Counted from the stretch's first letter, positions 27,066 through 36,333 are shown. The stretch: 64,000 nucleotides of DNA from Streptomyces xylophagus (GCF_000716435.1 NZ_JNWO01000002.1:372001-436000), one strand, 5' to 3'. Translations and numbers: made by a program. Notes: generated by a model from the sequence alone, not told the origin.

Positions 27066-28250
27066 TCAGAGGAAGGGCGTGCCCGCGTCGAGTCCGGAGA
27101 GGACCCGGCCGTAGATCTCCAGGTTGGTGGTCGGGTTGACGAAGGAGTGCAGGCTGAGGGCGTGCAGGTCGCGTACCGCGCGCTGGACGGGGACGTCACG
27201 GTGGAGGGAGGACGCACCTGACGCGGAGGCGATGAGGTCCACGGCCTCCTTGCACAGCCGCGTCGTATAGCCGCTCTGCGCGCGGATCTTGGCGCGTTCC
27301 GCCTGTGTGTACGGTTCACCGCTCGCCGCCGCGGCCTCGATCCGGGCGACGAACTCGCCGGTCAGCAACTCGGCGCAGGAGATTTTCATCGCCGCCTCGG
27401 CGGCCTGCAGATGCGTAACGCCCGCCTCGTACTGCCGCTCGTGGAAGGTGTACGTGATGCCCCGCCGGTGGATCCGCTCCGTGAACTCCGCGAGGGCCGC
27501 CCGCGCCAGGCCCAGCGCGTTCGGTGCCGTCCAGGCGCAGAACAGCATCAGGACCGGCATCCGGTAGAAGGGGTCGTCCGCGTTGGCCTTGGACGGGAAG
27601 TCGCCGCCCAGCAGCGGCCCGACCGGCAGGACGCGGTGCGCGGGCACGAACACGTCCCGCGCGACGACACTGTTGCTGCCGCTGCCCGCAAGCCCCGACA
27701 CGAACCAGTCGTCGAGGATCTCCAGATCGGACATCGGCACGGCGAACCACAGCACCTCGGGCGGCCCGCCGTCGGAATCGACCCGGGCCGTCAGCAGGTG
27801 CCAGTCGGCGTTCTGGCAACCGGTGGCGAAAGCCGAGGTGCCGTTGGCGACATACCCGCCCTCCGTCGCGACCGCGACCGCGTTCGGGATGAGCGTGCCG
27901 CCGACCCGTACGTCCGGGCTCGTGAAGATCTCGTCCTGGGCCTCGTCCGGGAAGAGCGCGGCGATATAGGAACAACCGGCCTGGATCAGCGCCATGAACG
28001 CGGTCGAACCGCACCCGGCGGCGATCTCGCTCACCACCTCGACCTGTGTGCTCAACCGGCTCTGGTAACCGCCGTACCGGCGTGGGACGTTCATGCGGTA
28101 GACCCCGGCGCCGGTCAGCGCGGACACGACCTCGGACGTCACCCGCCTCTCCTGCTCGGTGCGTAACGCCTGCTCCCGGAGGAGCGGTTGTAACTCCCGT
28201 ACACGTTCGGCGAGGCCTGCATCGGACGGGGGCGCTGACGACGGAGCCAT
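27066..28250 (-). CDS. Acyl-CoA-dehydrogenase-fold flavin oxidoreductase/monooxygenase
   Basis: 394 residues with the three-domain acyl-CoA dehydrogenase fold: helical N-terminus, beta middle (G-S-T-A-F-M-A-L, G-G-T-L-I-P-N, A-F-A-T-G-C-Q-N-A-D-W), and helical C-terminus with a late L-H-x-F. The lack of the usual acyl-CoA catalytic Glu context and the similarity to HsaA/HpaB-type pigment hydroxylases suggest a group D flavin monooxygenase needing FMNH2 or FADH2 from a partner. GGAGG precedes ATG 28250. It lies 67 bases downstream of the Nit1C glycosyltransferase on the same strand and may be read through with it. Confidence 0.8.
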   Translation of the reverse strand: MAPSSAPPSDAGLAERVRELQPLLREQALRTEQERRVTSEVVSALTGAGVYRMNVPRRYGGYQSRLSTQVEVVSEIAAGCGSTAFMALIQAGCSYIAALFPDEAQDEIFTSPDVRVGGTLIPNAVAVATEGGYVANGTSAFATGCQNADWHLLTARVDSDGGPPEVLWFAVPMSDLEILDDWFVSGLAGSGSNSVVARDVFVPAHRVLPVGPLLGGDFPSKANADDPFYRMPVLMLFCAWTAPNALGLARAALAEFTERIHRRGITYTFHERQYEAGVTHLQAAEAAMKISCAELLTGEFVARIEAAAASGEPYTQAERAKIRAQSGYTTRLCKEAVDLIASASGASSLHRDVPVQRAVRDLHALSLHSFVNPTTNLEIYGRVLSGLDAGTPFL

Positions 28251-28317
28251 GGACGACCTCCGGGCACGACGGGGACCTCACCGTGACGCGGATCGCACGC
28301 AGTGTCAACGCCCTTGC

Positions 28318-29403
28318 TCAGGCAGGAGAGTTGAGGGAACGGTAGAAGTCGAGATGGCTGCGGGCGGCGGCGTCCCAGGTGTGACGGGCGGCGAGGGCAC
28401 GTCCGGCGGTCGCGCGGGCCGGGTCCTCCGTCGCGAGGGCGTGGCCCAGTTCGGTGGCCAGGTCCTCAGGTGTGGCGGCGAAGCGCGCGGCGGAGCCGAA
28501 CACCTCACGCAGCACGGGCAGATCCCTTACGACCAACGGAACCCCCGCCGCCAACGCCTCCATCGCGGCGAGACCGAAACCCTCCTTGAGGGACGGGAAG
28601 GCGAACACGTCCGCCGCGGCGACGAGAGACGGCAGCTCGTCCTCGCCGACCTGCCCCAACACCACGGGTTCTACGGCGAGTTCGGCGGCCCGCGCCTCCC
28701 AACTCGCCCGGTAGTCACGGTAGTCGAAGAGCGTCTCGCCGCCCGCGATCACCAGCCGGACGTCGGGACGGTCGGCGCGCAACAGGGCGTAGGCCTCCAG
28801 CAGGTCCAGCGAGCCCTTGCGGGGTTCGATGCCGCCCACGGTGAGGACGTACGGGCCCAGGCGGGAACGCCAACTCGCTTGCGCGGCCGGGTCGGTGGCG
28901 GCGAAGCGGTCGTAGGCCACGCCGTTGGGAATGACCTCCGCCTTGATGCCCCAACCCTCGACCAGCTCCCGCGCGACCGCCCCCGACACGCACAGGTGCG
29001 CGTACGGCTCGACGATCGCGCGCTCGTGGCAGGCGGCGAGTTCGGGGGTGGTGAAGTGGTCGAGGTGGTGGACCGTGCGGACGCAGCGGCCGGCCGCGTT
29101 GGCGCTGATGCAGTCCTGGGCGTGGACGACGTCGTAGGGCGTGGGGTCGAAGGCGGTGCGGAGGGTGGCGATGGAGCGCAGGATGCGTGCGCCGACCGTC
29201 TCCTCGGACGGGCCGTCGGGGAACGGCACGATCTGGACGCGGACCGCCGGGTCCACGGGACGGAAGAAGCCGGCGTCGCCGCCCCGACCCAGCGACCACA
29301 CCGTGACGTCCTCGCCCAGCGCCGCGAGGGCCTCCGCGAGGGCGAGGGTGTGGACGACCCCGCCGCGCGGCTTGGTGGAGTAGCTGAGCAGGGCGATCTT
29401 CAC
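28318..29403 (-). CDS. MSMEG_0565-family glycosyltransferase (Nit1C cluster)
   Basis: 361 residues, GT-B fold of family GT4: K-I-A-L-L-S-Y-S-T-K-P-R-G-G-V-V-H at the N-terminus and the donor-site E-G-F-G-L-A-A-M-E-A-L-A-A-G-V-P (EX7E) near residue 280. The family is named after its place in the conserved MSMEG_0565-0572 cluster. GTG start overlaps the stop of the neighbouring nitrilase-like gene by four bases. The sugar acceptor is unknown. It is the last strictly coupled gene of block B. Confidence 0.9.
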   Translation of the reverse strand: MKIALLSYSTKPRGGVVHTLALAEALAALGEDVTVWSLGRGGDAGFFRPVDPAVRVQIVPFPDGPSEETVGARILRSIATLRTAFDPTPYDVVHAQDCISANAAGRCVRTVHHLDHFTTPELAACHERAIVEPYAHLCVSGAVARELVEGWGIKAEVIPNGVAYDRFAATDPAAQASWRSRLGPYVLTVGGIEPRKGSLDLLEAYALLRADRPDVRLVIAGGETLFDYRDYRASWEARAAELAVEPVVLGQVGEDELPSLVAAADVFAFPSLKEGFGLAAMEALAAGVPLVVRDLPVLREVFGSAARFAATPEDLATELGHALATEDPARATAGRALAARHTWDAAARSHLDFYRSLNSPA

Positions 29404-30236
29404 GTACGGGACTCCCGGTAGGCGTCGGGACGGCGCTCGTCGAGGTGGCGCAGGACGCGACGGGCCCGGTCGGTCTCGGCGGCCACGTCGATCTCGGCGA
29501 CGGCGAGGCCGGCCTTGGACCAGGTGCGGGCGAGGATGTCGCCGCCCGGGCCGACGACCTTGGCCTGGCCGAGGAAGCGCATGCCGCCCATCGCGCCGGT
29601 CTGGTTCGAGGAGGCGAGGACGACCTGGTTCTCGGCGGCGCGGGACTGGTCGTACAGGTCGAAGAGGCGGGCCTGGCGGTCCTGGGCCATGCGCGGGGCG
29701 CGGTTGGTGATGCTGGTGGGCCAGGCGGACAGGCAGGCGAGGATCTCGGCGCCGTCCAGGGCCAGCGAACGGGCCGACTCGGGGAAGGTCTTGTCGTAGT
29801 CGATGAGCATGCCGAGGCGGCCGACCGGGGTGTCGAAGGCGTCGAAGCGGTCGCCCGGTGTGTACGCGGCGACCTCGCCGGCCGGGAGGTGGACCTTGCG
29901 GTGCCGGCCCAGGATGCCGTCACCGCTGACGCAGACCGCCGCGTTGTAGCGCTCGGTTCCGCCATCCTCGCAGTAGCCGACGCACACCACCATCTCGGCG
30001 GCCAGGCGGGCGACTTGGAGGATCAGCGGGTCGTCCGGCTTGAGGGCCGGGGGCAGCGTCTGGGGGTCGGGGTGGCGCAGGTCGGCGAGGTAGCCGCCGA
30101 GGGTCGCGTCGGGCAGGACCAGCAGTCCGGCGCCGTTGCCGCGGGCGTCGTCGATGAGTTTGGCGACGCGGGCCAGGTCGAACTCCAGGTCGCGGCCGAA
30201 GTGGGCGGCCGCGGCCGCGATCCGGATGGTGCTCAT
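29400..30236 (-). CDS. Nitrilase-superfamily protein with altered catalytic residues (putative pseudoenzyme)
   Basis: 278 residues with the carbon-nitrogen hydrolase fold, clearly paralogous to the next gene. The catalytic Lys is kept (K114, H-R-K-V-H), but the catalytic Glu is D43 (L-V-L-P-D-A-T) and the nucleophilic Cys is D146 (L-I-D-Y-D-K-T-F-P-E). Reading the DNA directly confirms GAC in both positions. Such a protein cannot form the usual thioimidate, so it is likely inactive as a nitrilase; it could be a structural or regulatory partner of the active copy. ATG start overlaps the upstream gene (ATGA). Confidence 0.88.
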   Translation of the reverse strand: MSTIRIAAAAAHFGRDLEFDLARVAKLIDDARGNGAGLLVLPDATLGGYLADLRHPDPQTLPPALKPDDPLILQVARLAAEMVVCVGYCEDGGTERYNAAVCVSGDGILGRHRKVHLPAGEVAAYTPGDRFDAFDTPVGRLGMLIDYDKTFPESARSLALDGAEILACLSAWPTSITNRAPRMAQDRQARLFDLYDQSRAAENQVVLASSNQTGAMGGMRFLGQAKVVGPGGDILARTWSKAGLAVAEIDVAAETDRARRVLRHLDERRPDAYRESRT

Positions 30237-31087
30237 GCGGTGACTGCTCCCGGGGCTGGTCCGTAGGTCTCGGGCCGCCGGTCGCGCAGATGTCCCATCG
30301 ACCGGCGGGCGGTCTCCAGGGCCTGCGCGACGTCGAGTTCGGCGACGGCGATGCCGGAGGTCACGCCCGTGTCGGCGAGGATCTCGCCGCCCGGGTCGAC
30401 GACCTTGGCACTGCCTACGAAGCGTAGCGACCCGAACGTGCCCGCCTGGTTCGCGGACAGCCACACGATCTGGTTCTCCAGCGCGCGGGCCCGGTCGAAC
30501 AGGTCGAAACGCCGCTTCCAGCGGTCCTGTTCGAGATCGGCGCTCGCATTCGTGCGCGCGCCCGGCCAGGCCGAGACGCACACCCCGATTTCGGCGCCGT
30601 CCAGGGCCAGGGCCCGCGCCGACTCCGGGAACGCCTTGTCGTAGCAGATCATCATGCCGATCCGCCCGACCGGTGTGTCGAAGGCGTGGAAGCGGTCGCC
30701 GGAGGAGTAGCTGGCGTCCTCGCTGAGCGGCTGGTGGACCTTGCGGTGGTTGCCGAGGACGCCGTCGCCGGTGACGCAGACGACGCTGTTGTACTGCCGT
30801 CCGTCCGGGGCGGCTTCGCAGTACCCGGCGACGACGGTCAACTCCCCGGCCAGCGCGGCCAGTCGGCGGATCTCCGGACCGTCGAGGGCGAGCGCGGGCG
30901 GGCCCTCGTCCAGTTCGCTGTCGTCATCGAGGCTGAGCAGGTAACCGCCCAAGCATGCCTCCGGCAGCGCGAGAAGGCGCACTCCCTGCTCCCCGGCCTC
31001 CTTGATCAGCCGTTCGGCGATCGCGAAGTCCTCCTCCAGGTCGCGGCCGAACTCGGCGGACACGGCCGCCATCCGCAGCGTGCTCAT
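30233..31087 (-). CDS. Nit1-type nitrilase/carbon-nitrogen hydrolase (Nit1C cluster)
   Basis: 284 residues with an intact catalytic triad: E43 (L-A-L-P-E-A-C-L-G-G-Y), K116 (N-H-R-K-V-H) and C148 (M-I-C-Y-D-K-A-F-P-E-S). It hydrolyses nitriles or amides through a cysteine thioester. This is the namesake enzyme of the Nit1C cluster, reported in some bacteria to be needed for growth on cyanide as nitrogen source. ATG start and stop both overlap neighbours by four bases. Confidence 0.92.
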   Translation of the reverse strand: MSTLRMAAVSAEFGRDLEEDFAIAERLIKEAGEQGVRLLALPEACLGGYLLSLDDDSELDEGPPALALDGPEIRRLAALAGELTVVAGYCEAAPDGRQYNSVVCVTGDGVLGNHRKVHQPLSEDASYSSGDRFHAFDTPVGRIGMMICYDKAFPESARALALDGAEIGVCVSAWPGARTNASADLEQDRWKRRFDLFDRARALENQIVWLSANQAGTFGSLRFVGSAKVVDPGGEILADTGVTSGIAVAELDVAQALETARRSMGHLRDRRPETYGPAPGAVTA

Positions 31088-32520
31088 GCCGTCCCCATTC
31101 CGGTCACCGCGGAGGCGACCGCCTCGGTGATCTCTCCGTCGGGCCAGCGCAGCCCGACCCCTTGCCCGGCGGTCAACTCCCCGCACACAGCGCCTGTTGC
31201 GGGGCCGGCGGGCAGCGGGGGCGCGTCGGGTTCGTCGGCGGTGAGCATCGCGAAGCCCGGGAAGCAGGTCAGCCAGTCACCCATCGACGCGCTCGCGGGA
31301 CGCGGAACTTCGGCCACATCGAGCACCGCCCCGCAGCCGCTCGCCTCGGCGAGCATCCCCAGCGTCCCGGCGACCCCGGCCATCGACACGTCCTTCGCGG
31401 CGGCCGGTCGTGCGGCGGCCACCGCCCTTGTCATCGTGCGCAGTTCGTCCGTACGGCGCCGGGTGGTCGAGTCCCACTGGCGGCCCCGGTAGCCCGCGCG
31501 CCAGCCGCCGCCGAGGTCGGCCGTGAGCCGCACGGCGTGTCCGGGGCGTCCACCCCCGCCGGGCACAGGCCGGTCGGTGCGGCCGAGCGCGGTCACCGAC
31601 AGGGCGGCAGGTACGCCGAGTTGGGTGTGTCCGCCGAGCACCGGGACGCCGTAGGCCCGCGCGGCCCGGGTCAGTCCGGCGAGGATGAGCGCGGCATGTG
31701 TCGCATCACGCGCGCCCACCACGTCCAGCAGCCCTACCGGTGAAGCACCCATCGCCGCAAGGTCGTTGACGTTCACCAGGACCGCGCACCAGCCCGCCCA
31801 CTCGGGGTCACGCTCGACCATCGACGGAACGATCGCGTCGCACGCGGCGATCACATCGGTGCCGGGGACGGGTGCGCCGTCGTCGCCGATGAAGCCGGGC
31901 GGCGCGGGCAACGCGGCGAGCAACGGGCCCAACGCGGACTTCGTGGCGGCGACTTGGGTCGCGATCCGCCCGATGGGCCACCGCATCAGGACGTGCGGGC
32001 TGTCGGCGACCTCCGTGGCCCGCACCGACTGCCAGCCGAGCCGCCGGAAGAGCACCTCGTTGCGGGCCTGGACGGTCGCGTCGAACCGCAGCGCGCCCTC
32101 CGCCTCCGCCCGTGCGCAGGCCGCCCGGACCAATGCCGCGCCGACTCCGTGCGGGCCGCGGGCCTGCTTGGCTACGACCAGCCGACCGCCCTGCCACCAG
32201 CCGAGGTCCGGACCGTCGTCGACCGGGCCCAGCCGCACCCCGCCGATGACCGTGCCGTCCTGCGCCCTGGCGACCAGTACGACGGTACGGGCGTCGGCGT
32301 CACGGTTGTCGAGGTCGTTGCCGGTGAAGAGGCACTGTTCGTGGACGAAGGTCTCGGTGCGCAGTCGTCGGTAGGCGGCCAACTCGGTTTCCCTGGTGGC
32401 CTGTTCGATGTGGAACGCGGGACGTCGGGCGAGTGTGCTCCGGTCGCCGAGCAGCGCCAGGATGTCCATCGGACCGTCGACCACGGGCGGTGCCGCGGAG
32501 CCGTCGAGGTACATGGACAT
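31084..32520 (-). CDS. MSMEG_0567/Sll0787-family protein (GNAT plus AIR-synthase-related domains)
   Basis: 478 residues. The first about 190 form a GNAT acetyltransferase-like domain (A-Y-R-R-L-R-T-E-T-F-V-H-E-Q, G-G-R-L-V-V and G-P-H-G-V-G-A-A-L-V). The rest is an AIR-synthase-like ATP-binding module (V-N-V-N-D-L-A-A-M-G-A-S-P-V, G-G-H-T-Q). The same two-domain layout is specific to this cluster. ATG 32520 shares one base with the radical SAM stop; an in-frame GTG at 32523 would give a four-base overlap. Biochemical role unknown. Confidence 0.9.
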   Translation of the reverse strand: MSMYLDGSAAPPVVDGPMDILALLGDRSTLARRPAFHIEQATRETELAAYRRLRTETFVHEQCLFTGNDLDNRDADARTVVLVARAQDGTVIGGVRLGPVDDGPDLGWWQGGRLVVAKQARGPHGVGAALVRAACARAEAEGALRFDATVQARNEVLFRRLGWQSVRATEVADSPHVLMRWPIGRIATQVAATKSALGPLLAALPAPPGFIGDDGAPVPGTDVIAACDAIVPSMVERDPEWAGWCAVLVNVNDLAAMGASPVGLLDVVGARDATHAALILAGLTRAARAYGVPVLGGHTQLGVPAALSVTALGRTDRPVPGGGGRPGHAVRLTADLGGGWRAGYRGRQWDSTTRRRTDELRTMTRAVAAARPAAAKDVSMAGVAGTLGMLAEASGCGAVLDVAEVPRPASASMGDWLTCFPGFAMLTADEPDAPPLPAGPATGAVCGELTAGQGVGLRWPDGEITEAVASAVTGMGTA

Positions 32521-33611
32521 CACCCGCCCGCCGACTGCAGGACACTGCACGCGCCGCACGCCGCGCAGCCCGCCTTCTGGTCGGCACCGCTCATCCCGGC
32601 CGCACGCAGCTTGGCCGCGACGCCCTCGGTGACGTACGTCAGGAGTTCGGCGCTCGGTGCAGGGGTGCCGTCGCGGGCGGCGAGCGTGCCGGCCATCGGG
32701 CGGAACGGGACGACGAACGGGTACACACCCCGGTCGATCAACTCGCCTGCGCCCGCGATGAGTTCGTCCGCGTCCTCGCCGAGCCCGACGAGCAGATAGG
32801 TGGAGACGCGATTCGGTCCGAAGATCCGCACTGCCTCCTCCCACGCGGCTTCGTACTCCGCCATGGGGACAGTCGACTTGCCCGGCATCCAGCGTCGCCG
32901 CACCTCCTCGTCGAGGGACTCGACATGGATGCCGATCGCGGTGGCCCCGGCGTCGTGCAGTGCGCGGATCCAGGCGAGGTCACCGGGCGGTTCGCACTGC
33001 ACCTGGATCGGCAGGCCGGGGACCGCTTCGAGGACGGCGCGCACGGAGCGGACCAGGTTGCGGGCACCCCGATCGGGGCCGGTCGTCGTGCCCGTGGTCA
33101 TGACCATCTGCTTCACGCCGTCCAACCGCACTGCCGCTTCGGCGACTTCGGCGAGCTGTGCCGGAGTCTTGGCGGCGACCGCCGCGCCGGAGCGCAGGGA
33201 CTCCTCGATGGTGCAGAAGCGGCAGCGGTCGGACTCGGCGTAGCGGATGCAGGTCTGGACGACGGTGGTGGCGAGGACGTCGGCGCCGTGCAGGCGGGCG
33301 ATGTGCTCGTAGGGGATGCCCTCGGTGGTGGTGAGGTCGTAGAACTTCGGGCGGCTCACGGCGGTCAGGGCGAGGCCGGTGTCCTGGTCGCCGAGCCATA
33401 CGCTGCCGTCGCGTACACGGTAGGGGCTGGCCGGGTTGGTGGGCAGTGCGGCGTTGGCACCGTCGACGAGGACGTGACCGTCGCCGCTCGGACCCGCGCC
33501 GTCGGGCCGCCGTACGGGGGCGTCCAACGCGACGCCGTGCAGGGCGAGTTCGGCGCGGGTCAGGATGCGCACATCCACCGCCGTACTCGTCGATTCGGTG
33601 CCAACGCTCAC
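32520..33611 (-). CDS. MSMEG_0568-family radical SAM protein
   Basis: 363 residues. The cluster-binding cysteines are C121, C130 and C133 (C-I-R-Y-A-E-S-D-R-C-R-F-C), a CX8CX2C spacing rather than CX3CX2C, as in this family. A second cysteine group near the C-terminus (G-C-A-A-C-G-A-C) may hold another cluster. GTG 33611 follows AAGGGG; that site overlaps the stop of the upstream Sll0783-like gene. It presumably performs radical chemistry on a product of the nitrilase step; the reaction is unknown. Confidence 0.92.
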   Translation of the reverse strand: MSVGTESTSTAVDVRILTRAELALHGVALDAPVRRPDGAGPSGDGHVLVDGANAALPTNPASPYRVRDGSVWLGDQDTGLALTAVSRPKFYDLTTTEGIPYEHIARLHGADVLATTVVQTCIRYAESDRCRFCTIEESLRSGAAVAAKTPAQLAEVAEAAVRLDGVKQMVMTTGTTTGPDRGARNLVRSVRAVLEAVPGLPIQVQCEPPGDLAWIRALHDAGATAIGIHVESLDEEVRRRWMPGKSTVPMAEYEAAWEEAVRIFGPNRVSTYLLVGLGEDADELIAGAGELIDRGVYPFVVPFRPMAGTLAARDGTPAPSAELLTYVTEGVAAKLRAAGMSGADQKAGCAACGACSVLQSAGG

Positions 33612-33621
33612 AGCGGACCCC

Positions 33622-34143
33622 TTACAGCTGGTAGGTGGAGTTGATGATGGCGCCCTTGCGGGCGTAGTGGATCAGCGCGTCCTGGACGTCGAGGGGGTGG
33701 GTCGGGATGACGCCCTCGATGAGGTCCTCCTCGCGGGCGCCGTGCAGGGACAGACCGAAGCGGCAGCAGAACACCTTGCCGCCCTCCGCGATGAACGTCT
33801 TGAGCTGGTTGTTGATGTTGTGCTCGCCGGGGAAGGCCGAGTTGCCGGTGGTCGGGAAGCCGCGAGTGGCAAGGCAGTTGAGGGAGCCGGGGCCGTAGAA
33901 GTAGATGGCCGTCTCGAAGCCCTTGCGCAGGGCGCGGGTCGCCTGGAGGACGGCGACGAACGACACCGACGACTCGTGGGCGATGCCGTGGACGAGCGTG
34001 AAGTACGTCTCGCCGTCCTCGGCCTTGTAGTCGGGGAACACCTTGGTGGCGCCGTAGATGCTGGTGCCGTCGGGGAGGGACGGGTGGGGGATCTCGTTGA
34101 GGGACTGCTGCTCGATCTCGCTGAGTTCGACGGTTTCGGACAT
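33622..34143 (-). CDS. MSMEG_0572/Sll0783-family nitrogen starvation protein
   Basis: 173 residues, soluble. It matches the Sll0783 type: T-S-I-Y-G-A-T-K-V-F-P-D-Y, T-L-V-H-G-I-A-H-E-S, F-C-C-R-F-G-L-S-L-H-G-A and H-P-L-D-V-Q-D-A-L-I. In Synechocystis this gene is strongly induced on nitrogen starvation and affects polyhydroxybutyrate formation. Its enzymatic function is not known. Lies 10 bases upstream of the radical SAM gene in transcription order. Confidence 0.9.
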   Translation of the reverse strand: MSETVELSEIEQQSLNEIPHPSLPDGTSIYGATKVFPDYKAEDGETYFTLVHGIAHESSVSFVAVLQATRALRKGFETAIYFYGPGSLNCLATRGFPTTGNSAFPGEHNINNQLKTFIAEGGKVFCCRFGLSLHGAREEDLIEGVIPTHPLDVQDALIHYARKGAIINSTYQL

Positions 34144-34185
34144 GGCTGTCTCCTTGTACGTACCGGACTTGAGAGGGGAGGTCGG

Positions 34186-35001
34186 TCAGTCGTAGAGCGC
34201 GGCGAAGGTGTCCTTGAAGACCAGTCGGCCGAGTTCGCCGTCGCCGGTCGCTTCGGCGAGGCGGGCGTACTCGCCCGTGAAGTCGCCCCACGGCTGGTCG
34301 CTGGCGAAGAGCACCCGGTCGTGGCCGACACCACGGCGCTCGATCTCCCGGGCCAGCCAGCGGGGAGTGAAACCGATGGCCCAGGAGAGGTCGGTGTAGA
34401 CGCGCTTGCCGGCGGTGATCCAGTCGAAGAACCGGGAGCCGGCGAGCTTGATGTGGCCGCTCATTCCGCCGCCGAAGTGCACGAGATGGACGGGGACTTG
34501 GTCGGCGTACCAGTCGACCAGGTGGCCGACCTCGTCGATGTCGGAGGCGGCGCCGGGGGAGGTGTGGACGTGGACCACCAGCCCGTGCCGGGCCGCCTCG
34601 GCGAAGATACGGTCCAGGTGCGGGCGGCAGGCCGGGTCGGTGGGGCGTCCGCCGAGCAGGAAGCTCAGCTTGAGTGCCTTCACGCCCCGCTCGCCCGCCA
34701 ACTCCAGTGCCTGGGCGGTCCGTTGCTCGTCCTCCGGGCGCGGGGAGACCCACAGTCCGGCCCGGATGCGGTCGTCGGTCTGGGCGGCCTCGATCGCCAA
34801 CTCGTTGAAGGAGAAGGCGATGGCGGGGTCGGGGACGCCGTAGTTCGGGATGACGAGGGCGCGTTCGGTGCCCTCCGCGTCCAGGTCGGCGACGAGTTGT
34901 TTGACGGTGGCGCGGGCGGTGGTGTCGGGGTTGACCGGCGGGCCGCCGTAGAAGGGGTAGGCGGGCAGGACGCCGATGTGGCGGTGTGCGTCGTAGGCCA
35001 T
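34186..35001 (-). CDS. Amidohydrolase family protein of the Nit1C cluster
   Basis: 271 residues, TIM-barrel amidohydrolase-2 type. The N-terminal metal motif is Y-D-A-H-R-H-I-G (HxH); later metal or catalytic residues are in V-K-A-L-K-L-S-F, V-V-H-V-H-T-S, L-V-H-F-G-G-G and the final A-S-D-Q-P-W-G. It is catalytically intact by motif, unlike the amidohydrolase at 61878-62642. Amidohydrolases accompany many Nit1C clusters. Substrate unknown. Confidence 0.88.
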   Translation of the reverse strand: MAYDAHRHIGVLPAYPFYGGPPVNPDTTARATVKQLVADLDAEGTERALVIPNYGVPDPAIAFSFNELAIEAAQTDDRIRAGLWVSPRPEDEQRTAQALELAGERGVKALKLSFLLGGRPTDPACRPHLDRIFAEAARHGLVVHVHTSPGAASDIDEVGHLVDWYADQVPVHLVHFGGGMSGHIKLAGSRFFDWITAGKRVYTDLSWAIGFTPRWLAREIERRGVGHDRVLFASDQPWGDFTGEYARLAEATGDGELGRLVFKDTFAALYD

Positions 35002-35016
35002 GACTGTCCCCGTTCC

Positions 35017-36333
35017 TCAGCCGATCGGGAGGGCGGAGGCGAGGTCCGTGGGGGCGCCGGTGAGGGTGCCGCAGACGTCGGCCAGGCGACGCGAGGCCTC
35101 GATGTGGTTCGCGAGGAACTCCGCGTCCTTGCCCACCGCTTCGAACCGTCCCGAACCCCACGAGTGCTGCCAGGGAAGGCCCAGGAAGTAGAGGCCGGGG
35201 ACGCTGGTGGCACCGCGCCAGTGCATCGGATAGCCGCGGCCGTCGAAGACCGGTGCCTCGATCCAGCGGTGGTCGCGGCGGAACCCGGTCGACCAGACGA
35301 CGGACGTGATGTCGGCCTTGTCCAGGTCGAGTTCGCGCGGCTGGTGGTCCGGTTCCCACACCGGTATGTATCGGGGCTCGTCCGGCGCGGGGATGCCCTG
35401 GGCGGTGATGTGGGCGTCGATGGCGTCCTTGATGCCCTCGGCCACGGCGTCCGCGCGATCGAGGTTCACCTTGAGGTCGTCGGCGAACTCCAGTGCCGTA
35501 CCGCTGACTTCGGTGAGCCGCCCGTACAACCGCATACCGTCGCGGGCGAAGGCGCGCAGGTCGATGTCGCGGCCTCCGTCGCGTCCGGTGACGTAGTGGT
35601 TGACGCGCATGCGGACCACGCCGGCGTCGTCGAAGTCGTCGATGCTCTTCGCGTAGTGGCCCATCTCGTCGAGCCAGGCCACACAGTCACGGCCGCGGTA
35701 GAAGCGGGCCACGCGCGGCGCGCTGCCGACGGCCAGGTGGACCTGGCGTCCGGCGAGGTGCAGGTCCTCGGCGATCTGGCAGCCGGACTGGCCGGTGCCG
35801 ACCACCAGGACGGCGCCCGGGGGGAGTTGGGTGGGGTTGCGGTAGCGGGAGGAGTGGACCTGGGTGAGGGAGTCGGGCAGGCGCTGGGCCATCGAGGGGA
35901 GGGAGGGGGTGTGGTAGGGGCCGGTGGCGATCACCACCTGGTCGGCGGTGAAGTCCCCCTCGGTGGTGGAGAGTTCGAAGACTCCGCTCGGGGAGCGGCG
36001 CAGCCTGGTCACCGTCACGCCCTCGACCAGCGGCGGGCGGAAGTGGGCGACGTAGCCCTCCAGGTACCGCACGATGTCGTCGCGGACCATGAACCCGTCG
36101 GGATCGTCGCCCCGGTAGGGGTAACCGGGCAGCCTGCACTGCCAGTTGGGAGTCACCAGACAGAAGGAGTCCCAGCGGCGTTCACGCCACTCGTGTCCGA
36201 CCCGGTGGGCCTCGACGACGACATGGTCGATACCGCGTTCGCGGAGCTCGTGGCTGACGGAGAGTCCCGCCTGGCCACCTCCCACCACGGCAACGGAGTA
36301 GTGCGCGCCGGGCAGTTGTGTCGCCGGGCTCAT
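35017..36333 (-). CDS. MSMEG_0569-family flavin-dependent oxidoreductase
   Basis: 438 residues of the flavin monooxygenase-like group. It has an FAD-binding V-A-V-V-G-G-G-Q-A-G-L-S, a second nucleotide-binding V-L-V-V-G-T-G-Q-S-G for NAD(P)H, and A-T-G and W-S-T-G-F motifs. Members may oxygenate or reduce a nitrogen-containing intermediate. It overlaps the MSMEG_0570-type gene by four bases (ATGA) and is followed after 15 bases by the amidohydrolase. Confidence 0.9.
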   Translation of the reverse strand: MSPATQLPGAHYSVAVVGGGQAGLSVSHELRERGIDHVVVEAHRVGHEWRERRWDSFCLVTPNWQCRLPGYPYRGDDPDGFMVRDDIVRYLEGYVAHFRPPLVEGVTVTRLRRSPSGVFELSTTEGDFTADQVVIATGPYHTPSLPSMAQRLPDSLTQVHSSRYRNPTQLPPGAVLVVGTGQSGCQIAEDLHLAGRQVHLAVGSAPRVARFYRGRDCVAWLDEMGHYAKSIDDFDDAGVVRMRVNHYVTGRDGGRDIDLRAFARDGMRLYGRLTEVSGTALEFADDLKVNLDRADAVAEGIKDAIDAHITAQGIPAPDEPRYIPVWEPDHQPRELDLDKADITSVVWSTGFRRDHRWIEAPVFDGRGYPMHWRGATSVPGLYFLGLPWQHSWGSGRFEAVGKDAEFLANHIEASRRLADVCGTLTGAPTDLASALPIG

